This document shows positions 8,856-18,755 of a stretch of DNA of 53,507 nt, piece after piece; position 1 is the first letter of the stretch, and the number at the start of each line of letters is the position of its first letter. The notes beneath the pieces were generated by a model. That model made no database searches, was not told the origin of the DNA, and worked only from the letters and a program-made list of their open reading frames with translations. The stretch is from an uncultured Oscillospiraceae bacterium (GTDB lineage Bacteria; Bacillota; Clostridia; Oscillospirales; Oscillospiraceae): assembly GCA_949494735.1 (NCBI GenBank), contig CATABD010000008.1, forward strand, positions 1 to 53,507, given 5' to 3'. The translations under genes were made by a program, and so were the position numbers.

Positions 8856-8896
8856 AATTGGGGCTTCTTAGAAATCATTACGAAAGGGAGATCAAT

Positions 8897-11317
8897 GTGA
8901 AAGGATGTCATAAGAGAATTTGCGCCCTGTTTTTGGCCGGAACCATGCTATCCTCCATGCTGGCGGGTTGCAATTCCGGCAGCGGTGAAAACTCCGATCC
9001 AGTGCAGACCCCTTCTGAACTGCCCCCGTCCCAGCCGGTTGTAAGCGATACCGTCAAGTGGAGCGAAGAGACCACAAAGGAAGGCTGGGTCCGCGTAACA
9101 AACCAGGATGGGATGGTGCTGGGCTATTCTCCGGACTCCGGGGTCAAGCTGATCGAGTCCGATGGGTATGCGTTCAAAGACTTAAATAAAAATGGTGTGC
9201 TGGACCCCTATGAGGACTGGCGGCTGGACATCGAAACCCGCGCGGAAAACGCAGCTTCTTTCTTGTCCGATGACGAGATGATTGCCATGATGCTGCTGGG
9301 TACGGACTTCACCGGCGGCGCCGACGGGAATATCGCAGATGATGTCAGGGAAAAGCTCGACAACGGCTTCCGCAACCTGGCGGCGGCGCCCACAGGGGAT
9401 ATCGCCAATATGGTAACCTACTCCAACAAACTCCAGGCGTACGCGGAAGGGAAGGGCGCCGGGATCCCGATTGACCTGCAGGGCGAGCCGGACCTCTCGG
9501 CCGTCTCCGTATGGCCGTCAGCCCTGAGTCTCGCGTCGTCCTTTGACCCGGACCTCATCCATGAATTTGCGAAGATCCGCGGGCAGGAATACCGGGCCAT
9601 CGGGGTGACGTCGGCGAATATGCCGCAAATTGACCTGGCCACCGAGCCCAGGTGGTTCCGCATATCGGAGACCTTTGGCGAGGACCCCGCGCTGGTCATT
9701 GATATGGCGCAGGCGTATGTAAACGGGCTGCAGTCCACCTATAGCGAAACCGGCGAGGACCAGGGCTGGGGCGCGGACAGTGTGGCGGCGTATGTCAAGC
9801 ACTTCCCCAGCGACGGCCCCGGCGAGGGGGGCAGGGAATCCCACCGGCCTTACGGCAAGTACAGTGTGCAGCCGGGCGGACAGCTGGCTACGCATCTGAA
9901 GGTGTTTGAGGCGGCATTTAACTTGGACGGGAAAACCAAGGGGGCGGCCGGCGTTATGCCGAGCTACTCGATTGGAATAGGCCAGGACGGCGTTGCGCTG
10001 GGCGGCGAGCACGTGGGAAGCGGCATGAGCAACTACAAGGTGACACAGATGCTGCGCGGGGACCTGGGTTTTGATGGCGTCGCCGTGACCGACTATGGCG
10101 TCATTGACGATTTTGCCCCGTGGGGCGCGGAGAACCTGACCGTCGCGGAGCGGTGCCTGCTGGTGTTGGAGGCCGGTACGGATAAGGTCGGGTCTTCGGA
10201 CGACCTTGAGGGCATGAAGGGCGGCGCCAAGCTGTACGAGGAGAAGCATGGCGCGGAGGCCCTGCACACCCGCCTGACGGAATCCGCGCAGCGCATGATC
10301 ACAAATATGCTCAAGCTGGGCCTGGTAGATAACCCGTACCTGCTGGTGGACGAGAGCAGCGCGAAATGCGGCACGAAGGCGCAGCAGGATGCGTCTCTGG
10401 AAGCGCAGCTGAAGTCGGTGGTTTTGCTCAAAAACAGCGGTGATCTTATCAAAAACCGGCAGGGCGAAAAGCCCACGGTGTACATCCCGCTGGAATATAA
10501 TCCGGCCACCGAAGCGGTGACTCTGGGCCCGTTCGCGGCTCCGGCCTCTCCGGCTTCCTTCTCGACCGCGATTGATGTCCGGGTGGCGTCTAAGTACTTT
10601 AATGTCGTGACGGATACCATCAGCGATACCCTGACCGGGCCCGCGGATGAAAACGGCAACCCCACCCTGGGGCCGAATGACGTGATCCGCGCCTCCGAGG
10701 CCGAGCTGGCGGCGTGCGACTTCGCCTTGGCGCTGGTCGGCAGCCCCGTCAACGTACCGGGCTCCATCGGCATGGGGTACGACCCCGAAAAGGAGGAGTA
10801 CATCCCCATTTCCCTGCAGTATGGCCCGTACACCGCAAACTCCGACGCCGTTCGGAAGACCTCCATCGGCGGGGACCTTCTTGAGGACGGGACAAAGGAA
10901 AACCGCTCCTATTATGGCAAGTCCTCTATCATCACGAACTCGGATGAATTGGGATTTATTCTTGACCTGACCAAAAAGGTTGACCATGTGGTCGTGGTCG
11001 TCAAGGCGGTAAACCCCATGATTGTCTCGGAATTCGAGAAGGAGGTCGACGGCCTGCTGGTCCATTTCGGCGGCGTCGGCGATGAGGCTCTGTGCCAGGT
11101 CCTCTCGGGCCAGGTGGAACCCAGCGCCCTTCTGCCTGTGCAGATGCCCGCCAACATGGAAACCGTGGAGGCCCAGTATGAGGATGTCCCCCGGGACATG
11201 GAGTGCCACGTGGACAGCGACGGCAATACCTATGATTTTGCCTTTGGCCTGAACTGGTCCGGCGTGATCCAGGACGCGCGCACCGAGAAGTACGATGTGG
11301 ATCCGATAAAAGGCTGA
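8897..11317 (+). CDS. GH3-family glycoside hydrolase lipoprotein, copy B
   Basis: Paralogue of the upstream GH3 lipoprotein, 806 residues. The start is GTG 8897, giving a signal peptide with lipobox MLAGC (Cys25); AAAGGGAG lies upstream. The frame opens earlier at a TTG (8858), which lacks a ribosome site. Active-site region: KHFPSDG with loop EGGRESH, and nucleophile Asp399 in AVTDYG. KHFPS differs from KHFPG in copies A and C, a possible specificity change. The C-terminal domain begins near KSVVLLKNSG. The last ~47 codons from METVEAQ encode the same residues as in copies A and C. Confidence 0.87.
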   Translation: MKGCHKRICALFLAGTMLSSMLAGCNSGSGENSDPVQTPSELPPSQPVVSDTVKWSEETTKEGWVRVTNQDGMVLGYSPDSGVKLIESDGYAFKDLNKNGVLDPYEDWRLDIETRAENAASFLSDDEMIAMMLLGTDFTGGADGNIADDVREKLDNGFRNLAAAPTGDIANMVTYSNKLQAYAEGKGAGIPIDLQGEPDLSAVSVWPSALSLASSFDPDLIHEFAKIRGQEYRAIGVTSANMPQIDLATEPRWFRISETFGEDPALVIDMAQAYVNGLQSTYSETGEDQGWGADSVAAYVKHFPSDGPGEGGRESHRPYGKYSVQPGGQLATHLKVFEAAFNLDGKTKGAAGVMPSYSIGIGQDGVALGGEHVGSGMSNYKVTQMLRGDLGFDGVAVTDYGVIDDFAPWGAENLTVAERCLLVLEAGTDKVGSSDDLEGMKGGAKLYEEKHGAEALHTRLTESAQRMITNMLKLGLVDNPYLLVDESSAKCGTKAQQDASLEAQLKSVVLLKNSGDLIKNRQGEKPTVYIPLEYNPATEAVTLGPFAAPASPASFSTAIDVRVASKYFNVVTDTISDTLTGPADENGNPTLGPNDVIRASEAELAACDFALALVGSPVNVPGSIGMGYDPEKEEYIPISLQYGPYTANSDAVRKTSIGGDLLEDGTKENRSYYGKSSIITNSDELGFILDLTKKVDHVVVVVKAVNPMIVSEFEKEVDGLLVHFGGVGDEALCQVLSGQVEPSALLPVQMPANMETVEAQYEDVPRDMECHVDSDGNTYDFAFGLNWSGVIQDARTEKYDVDPIKG

Positions 11318-11340
11318 CAAACATACGAGGAGGTTTCGCA

Positions 11341-13803
11341 ATGAAAAAGCAGTTGAAAAAAGTGTGCTGTCTGGCGCTGGCGGGGATGATGCTGCTCTCC
11401 CTGTTGGCCGGCTGCAAGCCTGACAGCGCTGAAAATTCCGACTCTGTGGAGCCCACGCCCTCTGCCCCTCCGTCCCAGCAGGTGTCTGCCGGGGAACTGG
11501 AGGAGCTGGGCTCCGGCGACGTGAAGTGGTCCGAGGAGAAAACCGCCGAGGGTTGGATGAAGGTGACCAACCAGGGCGGGGCCACCCTGGGGTACTCCCC
11601 CGACTCCGGCGTAAAGCTGCTCCAGTCCGACGGGTACGCCTTCAAGGACATGAACAGGAACGGCAAGCTGGATCCCTACGAGGACTGGCGGCTGGACGCG
11701 GACACCCGCGCCGCGGATCTGGCCGGCCAGGTCGCGTGGGACCAGATCCCTGGCCTGCTGCTGCTGTCCACCAAGGGCGGGCGCAGCACCAACTTCTCCG
11801 ATGACATGAAAGAAAGCATCAGTGCCGGCGTACGGACCTTCGACGGCTCGGTGTCCGATGTGAACGACTCGGTGTCCTACACCAATACCGTCCAGGCTTA
11901 CGTGGAGGCGCTTGATCTGGCAATCCCTGTGGACTTCCACGCGGAGACCGGCGCCATGATGAGCGTGAAGCTGGGCACCTCCTGGCCCGACACCCTGGGC
12001 CTGGGCGCCACCTTTGAACCGGAGATGGCCCGGAACGCCGGAGAGGCCCTGTCCGCCGTCTACCGCGCTGCGGGAATCACGACGGTGAACTCCCCCCAGA
12101 TCGACCTGATTACGGAACCGAGATGGAGCCGCTCCGCCGGCAGCTATACGGAAGACCCGCAGCTGGGCTCCGATATGGCCAAGGCGTTTGTATCCGGCCT
12201 GCAGTCCACCTATGATGAGAACGGCGGCGACCAGGGGTGGGGCGCGGGTTCCGTCAACGCCACACTCAAGCATTTCCCGGGCAACGGCACCGCCGAGGCG
12301 GGCCGGGAAGGGCACAATGATTACGGCAAGTACAATGTATACCCCGGCGATAATTTCTATACGCATCTCCTCCCGTTCCAGGCGGCCATGGACCTGGACA
12401 GCGCCACGAGCTCTGCCGCCGGCGTCATGCCGGACTACGGCATCGGCATCGACGACAGCGGCGACCCGCTGGGCGGCGAAAAGGTGTCCAGCGCGTACAG
12501 TTCCTATAAGATCACCGAGGTCCTGCGGGAGGAACTGGGCTTCGACGGCATGGTGGTCACCGATTACGACATCGTGGATGCCCGCCCATGGGGCACGGAG
12601 GACCTCTCCGAGACCGAGCGCGCCCTGATGATCTTCGAGGCCGGTGTGGACAAAATCGGCAGCTACGCCAATGTGGACACACTGCGGGAAGCGGTCCAGA
12701 TGTATGTGGACGAGCACGGCCAGGAGGAGGCGGAAACCCGCTTCCGGGATTCCGCGCGCCGGGTGGTGCGCAATATGATCCAGATCGGGCAGATGGATAA
12801 CCCGTATATTTCCGCCGACTCGCTCAACACCGCCATTAAGAACGAAGCGTATGAGGACAACGCGTATGAGGCCCATTTGAAGTCCCTGGTCATGGTGAAG
12901 AACAGCGGGAGCCTGATCGGCGACAACGGCGGCGAAAAGCCCACCGTCTACATCCCCATGGTGTACAGCGAGGGCCGTTCGGATATGTTCTCCCTGATGA
13001 TGTTCGGCCCCCAGCCAGCCTCCTGGGCCATGCCCATCAACGCGAATACCGCCAGCAAGTATTTCAACGTTGTGACCGACCGTGTGGCGGATGCGCTGAC
13101 CGGCGAGCCGGATGAGGACGGGAAGCCCACCGTATCCCGGGATGACATCATCCGGGCCTCTGCGGAAGAGATCGCGGCCTGCGATTTCACGCTGGTGGTC
13201 ATCAACTCCCCATCCAACAGCGGCGGCGGGTATGACAAGGAGACCGGGGAGTACCTGCCCATCTCCCTGCAATACGGCAATTATGTGGCCAATTCCCCCT
13301 ATGTCCGGACCCAGTCCCTGGGCGGCGATACCATTACGATTGAGCAGACGGATGTTTATGGCACCCAGACCGTTAAAAGCAGCGAAAACCGCTCCTATTA
13401 CGGGAATGCCGCCCGGGTTTCCAACGCGGACGAGCTGGATAAGATCACCTATGCCAACTCTGTCAGCGAGAATGTTGTGGTCCTCGTGAAGGCGAGCGGC
13501 TCCATGATCGTATCCGAGTTTGAATCCAGCGTGGATGCCATCCTGTTTGATTTCGGCGGGGCCAGCGACGAGGCCGTGTGCGAGGTGGTTTCCGGCAGCT
13601 ATGAGCCCTCCGGCCTGCTGCCCCTCCAGATGCCCGCCAACATGGAGACCGTGGAGGCCCAGTATGAGGACGTCCCCCGGGACATGGAGTGCCACGTGGA
13701 CAGCGACGGCAATACCTATGATTTCGCCTTCGGGCTCAACTGGTCCGGTGTGATCCAGGACGCGCGCACCGAGAAGTACGACGTCCCTCCCCTGGAGGGC
13801 TGA
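11341..13803 (+). CDS. GH3-family glycoside hydrolase lipoprotein, copy C
   Basis: Third tandem GH3 lipoprotein, 820 residues, lipobox LLAGC (Cys25). It begins 23 bases after copy B with AGGAGG at ideal spacing, so B and C are co-transcribed. Barrel motifs: KHFPGNG with AEAGREGHND, and nucleophile Asp408 in VVTDYD. Its N-terminal linker (GELEELGSGDVKWSEE) is nearly identical to copy A at DNA level, and its C-terminal block is nearly identical to both. This mosaic suggests gene conversion between neighbours. It probably complements A and B with a different glycan linkage or chain-length preference. Confidence 0.87.
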   Translation: MKKQLKKVCCLALAGMMLLSLLAGCKPDSAENSDSVEPTPSAPPSQQVSAGELEELGSGDVKWSEEKTAEGWMKVTNQGGATLGYSPDSGVKLLQSDGYAFKDMNRNGKLDPYEDWRLDADTRAADLAGQVAWDQIPGLLLLSTKGGRSTNFSDDMKESISAGVRTFDGSVSDVNDSVSYTNTVQAYVEALDLAIPVDFHAETGAMMSVKLGTSWPDTLGLGATFEPEMARNAGEALSAVYRAAGITTVNSPQIDLITEPRWSRSAGSYTEDPQLGSDMAKAFVSGLQSTYDENGGDQGWGAGSVNATLKHFPGNGTAEAGREGHNDYGKYNVYPGDNFYTHLLPFQAAMDLDSATSSAAGVMPDYGIGIDDSGDPLGGEKVSSAYSSYKITEVLREELGFDGMVVTDYDIVDARPWGTEDLSETERALMIFEAGVDKIGSYANVDTLREAVQMYVDEHGQEEAETRFRDSARRVVRNMIQIGQMDNPYISADSLNTAIKNEAYEDNAYEAHLKSLVMVKNSGSLIGDNGGEKPTVYIPMVYSEGRSDMFSLMMFGPQPASWAMPINANTASKYFNVVTDRVADALTGEPDEDGKPTVSRDDIIRASAEEIAACDFTLVVINSPSNSGGGYDKETGEYLPISLQYGNYVANSPYVRTQSLGGDTITIEQTDVYGTQTVKSSENRSYYGNAARVSNADELDKITYANSVSENVVVLVKASGSMIVSEFESSVDAILFDFGGASDEAVCEVVSGSYEPSGLLPLQMPANMETVEAQYEDVPRDMECHVDSDGNTYDFAFGLNWSGVIQDARTEKYDVPPLEG

Positions 13804-13818
13804 GCTCGTAACCATCCA

Positions 13819-13863
13819 CAGGGCGCACCGCACCCCATGCTTTTAGGGCAGCGGTGCGCCCTG
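13819..13863 (+). terminator. 13-bp stem hairpin after GH3 copy C
   Basis: Arms 13819-13831 and 13851-13863 pair perfectly over 13 bp with a 19-base loop. No T-run follows. It may attenuate or separate the B-C transcript from the next GH3 gene. Confidence 0.45.
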
Positions 13864-13895
13864 ATTATGATTCTGATTGGAAGGGAGCCGTTATT

Positions 13896-15863
13896 TTGAA
13901 AAACAAAAAGTGGGTAAAGCCTGTGATTTCTATAGCGGTTTTTGCCGCGATTATCGCGGGCATTTGGCTTGGCGTCCAAAGCCTGCTGGGGGGCCGGGGC
14001 GTAGCGGCCAGCAAGGACGACATTTTAGCGGTGGTGAAGTCTGTACTGCCCTACTTGATTGTCATGGCGGTTGCGGTGGTTGCGATTGCGGCGGCATTTA
14101 TCGTATGCGCGGTCAAGAAGCCCTCCGCCGCCAAAAAACTGACCATCCAGGTGCAGGCCGCGGCGGCGGGGATGCTGGCCATCGTTGTCTGCATCAACCT
14201 GATCTGCGTTGGCCCCATGTCGTCCCTGCTGAATGTCAGCGCGGGCGCGAAAGGGGCCATGTCCGAGGGCACCCAGGAGCGGTCCCGCGCCCTGGCGGAG
14301 CAGATCGCGGAGGAGGGGATCGTCCTGCTGAAAAACAAGGACGGCGCGCTGCCCCTGGGCGCGGACGTCACCAGGCTCAACGTGTTCGGCTGGGCTTCTA
14401 CCAATCCCATCTATGGCGGAACCGGGTCGGGCGAGTTTTCCAGCACCGCGGATAAGGTTACCCTGCTGCAAGGGCTTGAACTGGCCGGTTATGAGCTGAA
14501 CCAGGACTTGATTGATTTTTACGTGAAAGAGGAAGCGGAGCGCCCGGAGGTGGGGATGTATATCCAGGACTGGACCAACCCCGAGGCCAAAATCAAGGAT
14601 ATGGACCGGGCAAAGCTGTTTGACGGCGCAAAGGAGTTTTCAGACACCGCGCTGCTGGTGGTCTCCCGTTCCGGCGGCGAGGGCGCCGACCTGCCGGGCA
14701 GCATAACGGATGAGAATTCGATTGCCGAGGCCGCCGCCACAGGGCGGGGGGTCCGGTATACCAGCCAGAAGGACGACATTGACCCCGAAAAGAGCTACCT
14801 GGAATTGACCAACCGGGAGACTGCCTTACTGGAGCGGCTCAACGAGGAGTTCAAGAATATCATTGTAATTATCAATTCGGCCAACACCATGGAACTGGGC
14901 TGGATTGACGAGTATGAGAACATCGGCGGCGTGATCTGGTGCGCGGGGCCCGGGGAGTTCGGCTTTGCGGCCTTGGGCCGGGTGCTGAACGGCTCTGTGA
15001 ACCCGTCGGGCAGGACGGCGGACACCTATCTCTATGACCTGACGGCCGCCCCCACCTATCGGAATTTCGGGAATTTCGAGTATGACAACGTGTCTGAGCT
15101 GGTGAACCGCCCGGGAAGCGCCGACAATTATAAGGCGACCTTTGTCAACTATGTGGAGGGCATTTACGTAGGCTACAAGTTCTATGAGACGGCGGCGGAG
15201 GAAGGGCCCATCGACTACGAGAAAACGGTGCAGTTCCCCTTCGGCTTCGGCCTGTCCTATACCTCCTTCCAGCAGGAGATCACAGAACTGGCCGAGACGG
15301 ACGGTACCGTCACCTTGAAGGTCAAAGTGACCAACACCGGTTCTGCCGCGGGCAAAGATGTGGTTGAAGTTTATTATACGCCGCCTTATACTAATGGTGG
15401 GATTGAGAAGGCGTCCGTCAACCTGCTTGCGTTCGCCAAGACCGGGACGCTGGAGCCCAACAAATCCGAAGTGGTTGAACTCTCCTTTGCGCTGGAGGAC
15501 ATGGCCTCCTATGATGATTTGAACCGGGGCTGCTATGTCCTGGAGGCGGGGGACTATGAGATCAGCATCCGCTCCGATTCCCACACGGTGCTGGCCGCCC
15601 AGACGGTGCATGTGGACGCGGATGTGGTCTACAACGACAGCGAGGCCGGGGCCCGCTCCACGGATGCCGTCACCGCTGTGAACCGCTTTGACTTTGCCCG
15701 GGGGGACGTCGCCTACCTGAGCCGGGCGGACGGCTTCGCCAATTATGCCCAGGCCACGGCCGCCCCCGCCAGCATGAGCATGAGCGGGGAGGCCAAGGCG
15801 GGCTTCATCTCCAACGCGGTCTACACACCTTCTGCTCCGCCGTGCCGGGGAAGTGGACGGTGA
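13896..15863 (+). pseudogene. reversed-order GH3 glycosidase, truncated before its catalytic barrel
   Basis: 655 codons from TTG 13896 (AAGGGAG 8 bases upstream). Two N-terminal membrane helices are seen at about residues 6-28 and 48-70 (plus one near 85-105). Then comes a GH3 C-terminal alpha/beta sandwich (EGIVLLKNKDGALPL, GSGEFS, GPGEFG...NPSGRTADT) and a fibronectin-like domain (KDVVEVYYTPP...LLAFAKT). In GH3 enzymes with reversed domain order (known from Ruminococcus albus and Butyrivibrio fibrisolvens beta-glucosidases) the catalytic barrel follows. Here homology stops near residue 643 (SNAVYT), where xylulokinase sequence begins in another frame, and translation ends at 15863. The nucleophile domain is missing, so it should be inactive. 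It is either a real deletion or an assembly join. Confidence 0.8.
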
Positions 15864-16504
15864 TGAGCTGCACCCTGGCGGCGGGGCTGTCCCTCCAGTG
15901 GTTCCGCAACACCTTCTGCGCCGCCGAGCGGGAGGCGGCAGCCGGGATGGGCGCCGACCCCTACGAGCTGATGACCGCCCAGGCCCAGCGCAGCCCCATC
16001 GGGGCCAACCGCCTGCTCTATCTGCCCTACCTCATGGGGGAGCGCTCGCCGCTGCTGGACTCCGATGCCCGGGGGGCGTTTATGGGCCTGTCCGCCATCC
16101 ACACCAAGGGCGACCTGATCCGGGCTGTGATGGAGGGGGTGGCCTACTCCCAGCGGCAGTGCCTGGATGTGTTCCGGGGCCTGGGGGTGGACGTGGCCGA
16201 CATGGCGGCCTGCGGGGGCGGCGGGCGCAGCCCCTTCTGGCGGCAGATGCTGGCGGATGTGTACGGCTGTCCGGTGAAAACCATCGTCTCCGCCGAGGGG
16301 CCGGCCCTGGGCGCGGCCATCCTGGCGGGCGTGGGCGCGGGGGTGTATGCCTCGGTGTCCGAGGGCTGCGCCGCGGCGGTGCGGACAGGGGAGTGCCAGC
16401 AGCCCGTGCCGGAAAATTCTGGGGCATATGAACCGTTCTACCAGCTTTACCGGGGACTGTACCCCGCCTTGCGGGACAGCTTCCACACCTTGGCGGCACT
16501 TTAA
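15824..16504 (+). pseudogene. xylB: xylulokinase, C-terminal fragment
   Basis: About 226 codons match the C-terminal half of FGGY xylulokinase (full length about 500): HTFCSAVPGKW, AAGLSLQWFRNT, LYLPYLMGERSP, GGGGRSPFWRQMLADV and the ATP-site EGPALGAAILAG. Homology begins at 15824 with no start codon or ribosome site; GTG 15842 is the first possible initiator. The N-terminal half with the sugar-binding and phosphate-binding motifs is absent, so no kinase activity is expected. It overlaps the end of the truncated GH3 gene in a different frame. It leads into an isomerase/transketolase set, which fits its origin in a pentose operon. Confidence 0.88.
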
Positions 16505-16516
16505 GGAGGCGGCAAT

Positions 16517-17152
16517 ATGGAAGTTAAAAGCGTATTTGACCGGGAATTCGCCCCCTACGGGCGGGTCCACGAGGGCTACGAGCTGTCCGGCCTGCTGGCG
16601 GCGATGGATGTCATCCCCCTGCCGGAGGAGGGCACGGCCTACCAGCCCGCCATCGAATCGCTGGAGGCCCAGCCTGTGTTCCGGCAGTTTGAAGAACACG
16701 CCTACGGCGGGATGCCGGTGCAGCTGGGGATGTGCTGGGGCCGCAATACCCGGCTGAATTGCCTGGAGTACCACCGGGACAGTGAGTTCAACGTGGGCAC
16801 GGACGATTTCATCCTCCTGCTGGCCAAGCAGGACGAGATCGTGGACGGCGTGCTGGACACGGCCAAGGTCAAGGCCTTCCGCGTCCCCGCCGGGGTGCTG
16901 GTGGAGGTGTACGCTACCACGCTCCACTACGCCCCCTGCCACACCGATGCGGCCAAGGGCTTCCGGGTGGCGGTGGCCCTGCCCAGGGGCACCAACACGG
17001 GAAAGCCGGAGCTTATCGACATATACGGTGATTCCGAATTGCTGTGGGCCCGGAACAAGTGGCTGTTGGCCCACCCGGAATCCGATGAGGCCAAACAGGG
17101 CGCTTATGTGGGCCTGAACGGTGAGAATATCGACATCAAAGACCAGATTTGA
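16517..17152 (+). CDS. DUF4867 family protein
   Basis: Protein of 211 residues matching, from memory of the family, DUF4867: short cytosolic proteins of Firmicutes often found beside sugar kinases and isomerases. Recognisable segments are YGGMPVQLG, LNCLEYHRDSEFNVG, VPAGVLVEVYATTLHYAPC and LPRGTNT. The conserved His/Glu pattern (EYHRDSE, LHYAPC) suggests a cupin-like metal-binding fold; that is inference. GGAGG precedes the ATG, and the gene lies 12 bases after the xylB fragment and 13 before the fucose isomerase-family gene. A role as a sugar isomerase or epimerase accessory is plausible but unproven. Confidence 0.75.
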   Translation: MEVKSVFDREFAPYGRVHEGYELSGLLAAMDVIPLPEEGTAYQPAIESLEAQPVFRQFEEHAYGGMPVQLGMCWGRNTRLNCLEYHRDSEFNVGTDDFILLLAKQDEIVDGVLDTAKVKAFRVPAGVLVEVYATTLHYAPCHTDAAKGFRVAVALPRGTNTGKPELIDIYGDSELLWARNKWLLAHPESDEAKQGAYVGLNGENIDIKDQI

Positions 17153-17165
17153 GGAGGAGAACACC

Positions 17166-18638
17166 ATGAAAAATATCCCTGACGTAAAGCTGGGCCTCAT
17201 CGCCGTGAGCCGGGACTGCTTCCCCATCGCCCTAAGCGAGCGCCGCCGCGCCGCCATCAAGGCCGCCTATCCCGGCGAGCTGTACGAGTGCCCTGTCACC
17301 GTGGAAAGCGAGAAGGATATGCTGAAGACCGTGGCCGACGTGGAGGAGCAGGGCTGCAACGCCCTGGTGGTGTTCCTGGGCAATTTCGGCCCGGAAACCC
17401 CGGAAACCCTCATCGCCCGGAACTTCGACGGCCCCTGTATGTACGTGGCCGCCGCCGAGGGGGACGGCGACCTCATCAACGGCCGGGGCGACGCCTACTG
17501 CGGGATGCTCAACTGCTCCTACAACCTGGGGATGCGGCACCTCAGCGCCTACATCCCGGAGTATCCCGTGGGAACGGCCCAGGATATCGCCAGAATGATC
17601 GCGGACTTCGTGCCCATCGCAAGGGCAATCATCGGTGTGAAGGGCCTGAAAATCATCACCTTCGGCCCCCGGCCCCAGGACTTCTTCGCCTGCAACGCCC
17701 CCATCAAGGGGCTGTACGAGCTGGGCGTGGAGGTGGAGGAGAACTCCGAGCTGGACCTGCTGGTGAGCTACAAGGCCCACGCCGGCGACCCCCGCATCCC
17801 TGAGGTGTGCGCCGACATGGCCGCCGAGATGGGCGAGGGCCGCTACTATCCCGACCTGGGGGAGCGCATGGCTCAGTTTGAGCTCACCCTGCTGGACTGG
17901 GCGGAGAACCATAAGGGCTCCCGCAAGTACGTGGCCTTCGCCGACAAGTGCTGGCCCGCGTTCCCCTCCCAGTTCGGCTTCGAGCCCTGCTATGTGAACT
18001 CCCGTCTGGCTGCCCGGGGCATCCCCGTGGCCTGCGAGGTGGACATCTATGGCGCACTTAGCGAGTACATCGGGGCGTGTGTCAGCGGCGACGCCGTCAC
18101 CCTGCTGGACATCAACAACTCCGTCCCGGCCCAACTGTGGGAGGAAAGCATCAAAAACAAGTACGATTACGCCCTCACCGATACCTTCATGGGCTTCCAC
18201 TGCGGCAACACCCCCGCCTGCAAGCTGTGCGCGGACCGCGCTGTCAAGTACCAGCTGATCCAGAACCGGCTGCTGGAGAACGGCGGCCAGCCTGACTTCA
18301 CCCGGGGCACCCTGGAGGGGGACATCGCGCCCTCCGATATCACCTTCTACCGCCTCCAGTGCGACAGTGACGGGAACCTGCGTACCTACATCGCCCAGGG
18401 TGAGGTGCTGCCTGTTGCCACCGGCTCCTTCGGCGGCATCGGCGTGTTCGCCATCCACGAGATGGGGCGGTTCTACCACCACGTGCTCATCCAGAAGCGC
18501 TACCCCCACCATGGGGCGGTGGCCTTCGGCCATTACGGCAAGGCGCTGTTTGAGGTGTTCAAGTTCCTGGGGGTGCAGGATATCGCCTATAACCAGCCGA
18601 AGAACCTGCCCTATCCCACCGAAAACCCCTGGGCGTAG
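17166..18638 (+). CDS. L-fucose/L-arabinose isomerase-family protein
   Basis: Protein of 490 residues of the L-fucose/arabinose isomerase superfamily, which converts aldoses to ketoses with a divalent metal. The N-terminal half shows the alternating beta-alpha pattern (LGLIAVSRDCF, ALVVFLGNFGPETPE, LINGRGDAYCG, KIITFGPRPQDFFACN); the C-terminal half has CEVDIYGALSEYIG, SVPAQLW and YHHVLIQKRYPHHGAVAFGHYG. The substrate within the family (fucose, arabinose, or another pentose) cannot be assigned. The ATG at 17166 follows GGAGGAG. Together with xylB and transketolase genes it fits a route from an aldose via ketose phosphate into the pentose phosphate pathway. Confidence 0.85.
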   Translation: MKNIPDVKLGLIAVSRDCFPIALSERRRAAIKAAYPGELYECPVTVESEKDMLKTVADVEEQGCNALVVFLGNFGPETPETLIARNFDGPCMYVAAAEGDGDLINGRGDAYCGMLNCSYNLGMRHLSAYIPEYPVGTAQDIARMIADFVPIARAIIGVKGLKIITFGPRPQDFFACNAPIKGLYELGVEVEENSELDLLVSYKAHAGDPRIPEVCADMAAEMGEGRYYPDLGERMAQFELTLLDWAENHKGSRKYVAFADKCWPAFPSQFGFEPCYVNSRLAARGIPVACEVDIYGALSEYIGACVSGDAVTLLDINNSVPAQLWEESIKNKYDYALTDTFMGFHCGNTPACKLCADRAVKYQLIQNRLLENGGQPDFTRGTLEGDIAPSDITFYRLQCDSDGNLRTYIAQGEVLPVATGSFGGIGVFAIHEMGRFYHHVLIQKRYPHHGAVAFGHYGKALFEVFKFLGVQDIAYNQPKNLPYPTENPWA

Positions 18639-18737
18639 TTCCTTTTTCGGATCAGGAAAAGGAACCGAAAAAGAACTTGAATTCGTTTCGGAACCGGGCG
18701 GTCGCCGTGCCGTTTGCGCTCGACAACCGCCCGTTTT
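18638..18737 (+). terminator. hairpin cluster between isomerase and transketolase genes
   Basis: The sequence 18638-18650 can pair with 18657-18665 (9 bp) or, alternatively, with 18665-18676 (12 bp with one bulge). Further on, an 8-bp stem (18695-18702 with 18726-18733) is followed by TTTT. The last resembles a terminator; the first two are mutually exclusive. Some attenuation before the transketolase pair is possible. Confidence 0.45.
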
Positions 18738-18755
18738 GTCAAATAAGGTGATTTT

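Noticed and set aside
11230..13833. Very long minus-strand open frame (867 codons) opposite GH3 copy C, with similar ones opposite copies A and B
   Set aside because: High GC content removes stops in this antisense frame; composition is His/Gly/Val-rich and the plus-strand gene is clearly the real one.
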